From JANLQX01 sp031406385 (GTDB lineage: Bacteria > Actinomycetota > Acidimicrobiia > Acidimicrobiales > JANYDT01), in assembly GCA_031406385.1 (NCBI GenBank), contig JANOHI010000329.1, forward strand, positions 1-10,908: a stretch of 10,908 bases of DNA. Direction: 5' to 3'. Shown here in pieces: positions 6,202 to 10,908 of this stretch (positions within the stretch are counted from its first letter, which is position 1; every line of letters starts with the position of its first letter). A model generated the notes under the pieces. That model searched no databases and was not told where the DNA came from. It saw nothing but the letters and a program-made list of their open reading frames with translations. A program made the position numbers and the translations under genes.

Positions 6202-6217
6202 TGAGATGAACATCTCA
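6202..6217. promoter_or_regulatory. TetR-type operator palindrome, distal copy
   Basis: TGAGATGAACATCTCA on the plus strand has perfect 7-bp arms around AA. It lies 3 bp from the first palindrome, with centres 19 bp apart, so two dimers could bind nearly the same face of the helix. It includes the stop codon (6217-6215) of the methyltransferase gene. Confidence 0.75.
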
Positions 6218-6850
6218 ATCCGGCTGGGAACGCTGCGCCCACACCGAATAGAGCGGATCGGTGCGGGCATCGGGGTTGCGACGTTCGACGACCGGGTCGG
6301 TAAAGTAACCGGCGACGCGGAAGTAGGTGGCCACGATGTGGCATCGGCCGGCGTCGTCGGTCGCGAGCCATCCGCGTATCGCCTTGGTCGGGAAGCACCG
6401 GTTCGAGAACGTGCACACGAACACACCGCCGGGGCGAAGCACTCTCGCCACCTCGGAGAAGACCTCGAGCGGTTTGGTCAGGTAGTCGACGGAGACGCAG
6501 CACGTGACGGCGTCGAACGATCCGTCCTCGAACGGGAGCACCGGCTCGACGTTGAGGTTCCGGACCACCCACGACGACGCCATCTCGTTCGCCGCCAGTT
6601 CCTTGGCGTTCATCCCCATCGCGACGAGGCGGGCCGGAGCGGTGCGGAAATGCGAAACCCACGACGAACAGATGTCGAGCACATCGCCGGTCAACTCGAG
6701 CTCGTCGTAGAGCGCGCCGACCGCAGCGATGGCTCCGTCGTCGATGTGGGTGACCAACCGATCGAACGAGTAGAACCGATCGTCCGGGGATTCGTCGGAC
6801 CGGCCGAAGAACCCCGGTGGGAACGGATCGGATGCTCGCACGTCAGCCAC
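6215..6850 (-). CDS. class I SAM-dependent methyltransferase (type 11-like)
   Basis: A 211-residue protein. The SAM-binding fold is recognisable from VLDICSSWVSHF (57-68, motif I position), ARLVAMGMNAKELAAN (strand 2 region), LPFEDGSFDAVTCCVSVDYL (105-124, the acidic loop and strand 4) and VARVLRPGGVFVCTFSN (134-150). Motif I lacks the usual GxGxG and reads ICSSWVSH instead. I recall a subgroup of methyltransferases with a similar DL-SSWVSH motif, so the change is probably a family trait and not decay. FSNRCFPTKA follows as in that subgroup. The substrate is unknown. The GTG at 6850 has no Shine-Dalgarno sequence, and a TACCCT hexamer lies 7 nt upstream, suggesting a leaderless mRNA. The stop codon lies inside the tetR operator. 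Whether it is cotranscribed with tetR (51-nt gap) is uncertain. Confidence 0.9.
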   Translation of the reverse strand: MADVRASDPFPPGFFGRSDESPDDRFYSFDRLVTHIDDGAIAAVGALYDELELTGDVLDICSSWVSHFRTAPARLVAMGMNAKELAANEMASSWVVRNLNVEPVLPFEDGSFDAVTCCVSVDYLTKPLEVFSEVARVLRPGGVFVCTFSNRCFPTKAIRGWLATDDAGRCHIVATYFRVAGYFTDPVVERRNPDARTDPLYSVWAQRSQPD

Positions 6851-6857
6851 GGAGGGA

Positions 6858-6863
6858 AGGGTA
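6858..6863 (-). promoter_or_regulatory. -10-like hexamer of the methyltransferase gene
   Basis: TACCCT (TAnnnT) lies exactly 7 nt before GTG 6850. Between them is only the pyrimidine tract TCCCTCC, so no ribosome binding site is possible. No convincing -35 element is seen. Confidence 0.45.
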
Positions 6864-6957
6864 GGACAGTCCGCTCAGTTACTGCGAGCAGGGGCCCTCT
6901 CGAATCGGCACTGACGGTGAGCCGTCGCACACTTGGTAGGGATAGAACATCGAGATC

Positions 6958-7155
6958 GTGGCGATGAAAGAACTGGCGTGGCGGATGAGGCGGCTCGTTC
7001 AAGATCACTCCGCGCTTTCGACGCTCGGATCCGAAGCCGTGAGCGCCGCAGAGCATCTCGGGGCCTCCATCCTGGTTTCCTCGCGCCACGATGGCCCCGG
7101 CATCCGACGAGCATGCTCGTCGCTTCGCATCCGCTATCGAACGTTGGAACGCTGA
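6958..7155 (+). CDS. possible small hypothetical protein
   Basis: Starts at GTG 6958 or ATG 6964 (GTGGCGATG). GAGA lies a few bases upstream. The first forty residues would form an amphipathic helix rich in Leu, Ala and Arg (MKELAWRMRRLVQDHSALST), and codon third positions are moderately G/C rich. The Arg-rich tail looks non-specific, and a competing minus-strand frame covers 6875-7114. No family is recognised. It ends 4 nt before the converging acyl-CoA synthetase stop. It may be a chance frame. Confidence 0.2.
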   Translation: MAMKELAWRMRRLVQDHSALSTLGSEAVSAAEHLGASILVSSRHDGPGIRRACSSLRIRYRTLER

Positions 7156-7159
7156 CAGG

Positions 7160-8671
7160 TCAGTCGAAGTAGTGGGCGCGGAGTTGATGTTTCTTGAGCT
7201 TGCCGCTCGCCTCTCGCGGGAGCTTGTCCATGACGTCGATCGACTTCGGCACCTTGAACGACGCGAGCTGGGCCCGGGCGTAGGCAATGAGCTCGTGCAC
7301 ATCGAGCTCTGCGCCCTCGACCGCTTCCACGACCGCCTTCACCTCCTGGCCGAACTCGGGGTGGGGGATACCGAACACGGCAACATCGGCGATGTGGGGG
7401 TGCTGGCTCAGCACCGCCTCGATCTCGGCCGGGTAGATGTTGGTGCCGCCGGAGATGATCAGGTCGACACGTCGATCGGCCAGGAAGAGGTAGCCGTCCT
7501 CGTCGAGCCAGCCGAGATCGCCGACAGTGAAGCGTCCGTCGGGGCGGACCATGGCTGCGGTCTTCGCCGGGTCGCCGAAGTACGACGGTGTGCCGTCGAC
7601 CCGTTTGGCGTAGATCGTGCCGATCTGGCCCGGAGGGAGGTCGTTGCCGTCCTCGTCGAGCACGGAAAGCTGGAGCACGTCCGTGGCGTGTCCGACCGTG
7701 CCCGGTTTGGCCAGCCATTCCTCGGACGTGGCGATCACCGGCCCGACACCCTCCGACGATCCGTAGAGCTCGACGATGACCGGGCCGAACCATTCGATCA
7801 TGGCTCGCTTGGCCCACTCGGGACACGGGGCCGCGGTGTGCAGCACCCACCGGAGTGACGACACGTCGTAGCGGTTGCGGATTCTCGGATCGAGCTTGAG
7901 CAGGCGGACGAACTGGGTCGGCACCATGGGCGTGCCGACGACGCGGTGCTCCTGGATGAGCGCAAGCATCTCTTCCGGATCCCATCGCTCGACAATGAGC
8001 AACGGATTGCCACGGGCCATGGCCACGAGGAGCACCGCTCCGCCAAGAGCGTGATAGGCCGGGGTCGCCAGCATCATCTGGGCTCGCTCGGGCATGTGCA
8101 CCAACGTGCCCCAGCGCGAGGAGACCGCAGCGATGTTGCTTGCACTCGCGGCCGCCCCGGCACGTACGACGCCCTTTGATCGGCCGGTCGTGCCGCCGGT
8201 GTACTGCAGCGGCGCGCCCATGGTGCATTCCACGGGCGGTGTGGAGGTCTGGGCGGCGAGCCAGCTTTCGTACTCTTCGCCGAACACGATGACCCGCGTG
8301 ATTCCGGCGGCCCGGGCGGCCTGGCGGCCCACGGCCTCGAGATCCGGTGCGACGATCAACAACTTGGAGCCCGAGTCGAGCAGCAGCTCGGTCAGCTCGC
8401 CGGCGATGAGGTGCCAGTTGAGCGGCACGTAACGGCAGCCGGCTCGTCCGCTTCCCAGAGCCGCTTCGGCCCATTCGAGGCGGTTTCGGGCGAGGATCCC
8501 CCAGGCGTCGCCCTCGTGGAGATGCTCGTGTCGCAGACCGTGGGCGAAGCGGCGGGCGCGCTCTTCGAGCTCCGTCCACGTGAGGACGCGTCCGTCGGCC
8601 CGGACGGCCTCGCCGAGCGGATGGTCCGCCGTTGCCGGAAGGACGTTCAGGGACTGGAGCTTGGTGGCCAC
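7160..8671 (-). CDS. acyl-CoA synthetase (AMP-forming), FadD/class I adenylate-forming family
   Basis: A 503-residue protein that would activate a carboxylic acid with ATP and then load CoA. Motifs in order: phosphate-binding loop YTGGTTGRSKG (about 157-167), TPAYHALGG, the aromatic/acid-binding stretch ending LYGSSEG (A5), GDLGWLDEDGY (from about 384, A7) followed by ADRRVDLIISGGTNIYPAEI (hinge and A8), and the A10 motif ASGKLKK with the catalytic lysine at about 491. GTG 8671 (VATKLQ) is preferred. The frame is open to 8773, but the extra residues are basic and not family-like. GGA about 10 nt upstream is a weak ribosome binding site. The chain length and identity of the acid are not predictable. 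It is divergent from ssuD across 139 bp. Confidence 0.93.
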   Translation of the reverse strand: MATKLQSLNVLPATADHPLGEAVRADGRVLTWTELEERARRFAHGLRHEHLHEGDAWGILARNRLEWAEAALGSGRAGCRYVPLNWHLIAGELTELLLDSGSKLLIVAPDLEAVGRQAARAAGITRVIVFGEEYESWLAAQTSTPPVECTMGAPLQYTGGTTGRSKGVVRAGAAASASNIAAVSSRWGTLVHMPERAQMMLATPAYHALGGAVLLVAMARGNPLLIVERWDPEEMLALIQEHRVVGTPMVPTQFVRLLKLDPRIRNRYDVSSLRWVLHTAAPCPEWAKRAMIEWFGPVIVELYGSSEGVGPVIATSEEWLAKPGTVGHATDVLQLSVLDEDGNDLPPGQIGTIYAKRVDGTPSYFGDPAKTAAMVRPDGRFTVGDLGWLDEDGYLFLADRRVDLIISGGTNIYPAEIEAVLSQHPHIADVAVFGIPHPEFGQEVKAVVEAVEGAELDVHELIAYARAQLASFKVPKSIDVMDKLPREASGKLKKHQLRAHYFD

Positions 8672-8797
8672 GTCGGTGTTCCGTTCTCTCGAAAGCGAGC
8701 GGCTGCCCTTCCATGACCCTCGCAGAACCATCCGCTCTTGGCAAACGGGCACGAGCCGGTAGGGGTGGCGCAACTGTCCGGGCCGACCGGTCTCTCG

Positions 8798-8803
8798 TAG
8801 GAT
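8798..8803 (+). promoter_or_regulatory. -10-like hexamer of the ssuD-like gene
   Basis: TAGGAT lies exactly 7 nt before GTG 8811. It may instead serve as a weak AGGA ribosome binding site (spacing about 9), so leaderless and leadered readings compete. Confidence 0.4.
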
Positions 8804-8810
8804 CGCCGCC

Positions 8811-9926
8811 GTGCTGGATGTCCACTGGTTCCTTCCGACGGGCGGTGATTCGCGCGATGTGCTTCCGTCGGGACCGTCGCCGCATCGCCGCGCTCCCGAC
8901 TTCGGCTATCTCGCGCAGATCGCGATCGCGTGCGATGAGCTCGGCTATGGCGCCGTGCTCACACCCTGCGGCACGGGGTGCGAAGACGCGTGGCTGGCCA
9001 CGGCGGCACTCCTGCCGCTGACGAAGCGGCTGAAGTTTCTCGTCGCCTTCCGTCCGGCACTGCTCTCGCCGACGCTCGCGGCGCAGATGGCGTCGACGTA
9101 TCAGCGGATCTCCGGCGGTCGTCTGAAGATCAACATCGTGACCGGCGCCGAGCAGGCCGAGCTTGCCCGCTTCGGCGTGTGGGAAGACAAGGAGACCCGT
9201 TATGAGCGCACGGCTGAGTTCGTCCGCGTGATGCGCGGCGCGTGGACCGGCGAGCCGTTTACGTTCGAGGGTGCGCACTACAACGTGAGCGGGGCGACGA
9301 CGCGTGAGATCCCGGGTCCCGTTCCCGAGATCTACTTCGGCGGTGCGTCCGATGCCGCGGAGAAGGTAGCGGCCGAGGGCGTCGACGTGTACCTCGCCTG
9401 GGGTGAGACGCCAGGTATGGTCGCCGAACGGCTTGAGCGGATGCGTGCGCTCGCCGCTGCCGCCGGACGGACGTTGCGCTTCGGCATCCGCTTTCACGTG
9501 ATCAGCCGTCCGACGAGCGAACAGGCGTGGGCCGAGGCCGACCGCCTGGTGGCCGGTATGGACGCAGAGTCGATCGCTGCCGCCCAAGCCGACTTAGCCC
9601 GCACCGCGTCCAACGGTCAGCGACGCCCGGCCGAGCTTGCTCAGGGTGCGCGGGCCACGGAGCGCATGGAGATCCATCCGAACGTGTGGGCCGGCATCGG
9701 CATGGTGCGCGGCGGCGTGGGCACGGCGTTGGTCGGTTCGCACGACGAAGTGGCCAACCGCATAGCGGAGTACCACGCGCTCGGTTTCGACGAGTTCATC
9801 CTGTCGGGGTACCCGCACCTCGAAGAGGCCTACTGGTTCGGCGAGGGCGTGATGCCGATCCTCCGCTCACGCGGCCTTCTCCCGTCGCTCGAGCGAGCCG
9901 CGGCGCCGGTGTTCTCGTTCCGGTGA
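8811..9926 (+). CDS. ssuD: FMNH2-dependent alkanesulfonate monooxygenase (SsuD-type, LLM class flavin oxidoreductase)
   Basis: A 371-residue protein, against about 381 in E. coli SsuD, collinear over its length. It would oxidise an alkanesulfonate with FMNH2 and O2 to an aldehyde plus sulfite. Visible family blocks are HWFLPTGGD near the start, GCEDAWLA with Cys57 at the place of E. coli Cys54, RLKFLVAFRP, INIVTGAEQAELARFGVW, PEIYFGGASDAAEKVAAEGV, VDVYLAWGE, FGIRFHVISR with Arg227 and His229 at the active-site Arg226/His228 positions, GMVRGGVGTALVG with Arg300, and LSGYPHLEEAYWFGE. The start is GTG 8811. It needs a flavin reductase (SsuE), which is not in the window. A glutamine amidotransferase-like gene follows 54 nt later. 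The substrate could differ from simple alkanesulfonates. Confidence 0.93.
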   Translation: MLDVHWFLPTGGDSRDVLPSGPSPHRRAPDFGYLAQIAIACDELGYGAVLTPCGTGCEDAWLATAALLPLTKRLKFLVAFRPALLSPTLAAQMASTYQRISGGRLKINIVTGAEQAELARFGVWEDKETRYERTAEFVRVMRGAWTGEPFTFEGAHYNVSGATTREIPGPVPEIYFGGASDAAEKVAAEGVDVYLAWGETPGMVAERLERMRALAAAAGRTLRFGIRFHVISRPTSEQAWAEADRLVAGMDAESIAAAQADLARTASNGQRRPAELAQGARATERMEIHPNVWAGIGMVRGGVGTALVGSHDEVANRIAEYHALGFDEFILSGYPHLEEAYWFGEGVMPILRSRGLLPSLERAAAPVFSFR

Positions 9927-9980
9927 GGGCGTCGACATGAGTCACTCCGGGACTACCGGTCCTCGGTCGGAGCGCGCGCT

Positions 9981-10739
9981 GTGAGCAGTGAAGCGAAGCG
10001 GAGCAGCCCATCGCAGGGTCAGGCCAGTACCGGTCCGTTGAAGATCGGTCTGCTCATGATGGGTCATGTCGACCCGAAGAGCGTTCACGTCGCCGGCGAC
10101 TATCCGGAGCTTTTCGCTTCGCTGCTCGAAGGTCAGGGGATCGAGCTCGTGCGCTATGACCTCGACGAGGGACGCTTCCCTGATGATCTGCGCGCATGCG
10201 ATGGCTGGCTGTCCTCGCCGAGTCGTCTGTCCGCATACGATCCTGTGCCGTGGCTGGCCGATGCCGAGGATCTGCTGCGTGAGATCGTGGCAGTGGAGGC
10301 ACCGTTCGTCGGGATCTGCTTCGGTCATCAGCTGCTCGCCCAGGCGCTCGGCGGAACGGTCGAGAAGTCACCGTACGGATGGGGGGTGGGTGTGCGTGAG
10401 TTCGACGTCGTTACCCGCCGATCGTGGATGGGGGAGGGCAACGACACCGTCGCCCTGATCGGCAGCCACCAGGACCAGGTGACTCGACTACCCGACGCGG
10501 CCGAGCTGCTCTTCAGCTCGGACTACTGCCCCTATGGCGGCTTCGCAATTGGCGAGCGGGCATGGACGATCCAGGTACATCCCGAGTTCGTTCCGCCCCT
10601 CGCCGATCACCTCTTGGCCGGCCGGATCGAGTTGATAGGCGCGCAGAGGGTTGCCAAAGCGCGGGCGACGCTGGACCGTCCACTCGATCGTCACGTTGTC
10701 GCCCGATGGATCGGCGAGTTCTTCGCCTCGAACCGCTGA
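9981..10739 (+). CDS. class I glutamine amidotransferase-like protein (GATase1 fold)
   Basis: A 252-residue protein with the Cys-His-Glu triad of class I glutaminases: nucleophile Cys113 in FVGICFGHQLLAQALGG and the pair His200/Glu202 in IQVHPEF. IGSHQDQV (about 160-167) is the loop typical of the GMP synthase-glutaminase-like subgroup. There is no synthetase domain, so it either partners another enzyme or acts alone on a gamma-glutamyl compound, as related hydrolases do. The N-terminal ~18 residues are polar and low in complexity. GTG 9981 has GGAG 7 nt upstream, which fixes the start. It probably shares a transcript with the ssuD-like gene (54-nt gap). Its link to sulfonate use is unclear. 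Confidence 0.88.
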   Translation: MSSEAKRSSPSQGQASTGPLKIGLLMMGHVDPKSVHVAGDYPELFASLLEGQGIELVRYDLDEGRFPDDLRACDGWLSSPSRLSAYDPVPWLADAEDLLREIVAVEAPFVGICFGHQLLAQALGGTVEKSPYGWGVGVREFDVVTRRSWMGEGNDTVALIGSHQDQVTRLPDAAELLFSSDYCPYGGFAIGERAWTIQVHPEFVPPLADHLLAGRIELIGAQRVAKARATLDRPLDRHVVARWIGEFFASNR

Positions 10740-10747
10740 CGCCCGGA

Positions 10748-10781
10748 GGTCCCGCCGCGGGGCCACCCGCTACGGGCGGGT
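10748..10781. terminator. two adjacent GC hairpins between converging genes
   Basis: GGTCCC/GGGGCC with a GCCGC loop (10748-10764) is followed directly by ACCCGC/GCGGGT with a TACGG loop (10765-10781). They lie between the stop of the amidotransferase gene and the end of the converging dioxygenase gene, whose stop is inside the second hairpin. There is no T-tract, as is common for terminators in GC-rich actinobacteria. Confidence 0.45.
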
Positions 10782-10908
10782 CGTCAGCGTGATGCGCTGG
10801 AGGAGGCGACGATGACCCTGATATCCACCGGTCGCGGCGTGGATCACGGAGCGGTTGTCCCACATGGTGATCATGTCTTCCGACCAGGAGTGGCGGTAGA
10901 TGAACTCC
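10770..10908 (-). CDS. C-terminal end of a TauD/TfdA-family 2-oxoglutarate-dependent dioxygenase (partial)
   Basis: The last 45 full codons of a minus-strand gene that enters from the right edge. MITMWDNRSVIHAATGGYQG is the hallmark C-terminal block of taurine/2,4-D dioxygenases. The His in VIHAA is the distal iron ligand and HRRLLQR carries the arginine that binds 2-oxoglutarate. The protein ends at TAG 10772-10770 soon after, as usual. If it is a taurine or sulfonate dioxygenase it would release sulfite, as the neighbouring SsuD-type enzyme does, but TfdA-family substrates vary widely and most of the protein is outside the window. Confidence 0.88.
   Translation of the reverse strand, partial: EFIYRHSWSEDMITMWDNRSVIHAATGGYQGHRRLLQRITLTTRP

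Larger units (their letters stand above)
6851..7159. other. 309-bp gap without a convincing gene
   Basis: Lies between the methyltransferase start and the acyl-CoA synthetase end. It holds the methyltransferase promoter at its left end and one weak short plus-strand frame (6958-7155). I see no RNA gene, repeat or clear terminator. It could be a decayed gene. Confidence 0.5.

Noticed and set aside
8785..8792. GACCGGTC palindrome in the ssuD promoter gap
   Set aside because: A single 8-bp palindrome is expected by chance in GC-rich DNA, and it has no second copy nearby.
7134..9587. 817-codon minus-strand open frame
   Set aside because: It is Arg/Pro/Gly-rich and overlaps both the acyl-CoA synthetase in another frame and ssuD in antisense. 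No family motifs are seen.

Overview
The window is GC-rich and densely coded, with GTG starts common and third codon positions mostly G or C. The gene families (an F420-type PPOX-fold protein, a Cat-type CoA-transferase, an RPH-like PEP-utilising protein, SsuD and TauD-type sulfonate enzymes) suggest a high-GC actinomycete-like bacterium, possibly of the environmental Acidimicrobiia kind. That placement is inference. I see no rRNA, tRNA, CRISPR array, insertion sequence or phage gene.

Left block (1-3422). Read on the minus strand, an EamA-type exporter is followed by a PPOX-class flavin/F420 protein, a small cupin and the first 23 codons of a gene cut by the window edge. Divergent from them on the plus strand is a complete acetyl-CoA hydrolase/4-hydroxybutyrate CoA-transferase family gene. 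The promoter and 5' end of the PPOX gene are present twice: in place (928-1058) and as a decayed copy (1968-2082) upstream of the exporter, so the exporter sits between direct repeats.

Middle block (3430-6850), all on the minus strand: a SAM methyltransferase, then two tandem palindromes that look like operators, a TetR regulator, an ATP-grasp-less PEP-utilising phosphohistidine protein overlapping it by 4 nt (ATGA), and an AhpD-like peroxidase. The AhpD gene is the main find. An in-frame TGA replaces the second cysteine of its CxxC motif, giving C-H-Y-U. The frame stays open for 109 family-typical codons beyond it. Just after the TGA lies a small hairpin with a GGUCU loop, at the spacing I recall for the E. 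coli fdhF SECIS element. This is best explained as a selenoprotein, making the operon TetR / PEP-utilising protein / Sec-AhpD.

Right block (7160-10908). An acyl-CoA synthetase (minus) diverges from an SsuD-type FMNH2-dependent sulfonate monooxygenase (plus), which is followed by a class I glutamine amidotransferase-like protein. Converging on these is the C-terminal end of a TauD/TfdA-type dioxygenase. SsuD and TauD both release sulfite from organosulfonates, so this end may be a sulfonate-scavenging cluster. No transporter or flavin reductase is visible.

Three GTG-initiated genes (methyltransferase, tetR, ssuD) have a -10-like hexamer exactly 7 nt before the start codon, as expected for leaderless transcripts. 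The only stretch over 300 bases without a convincing gene is 6851-7159.
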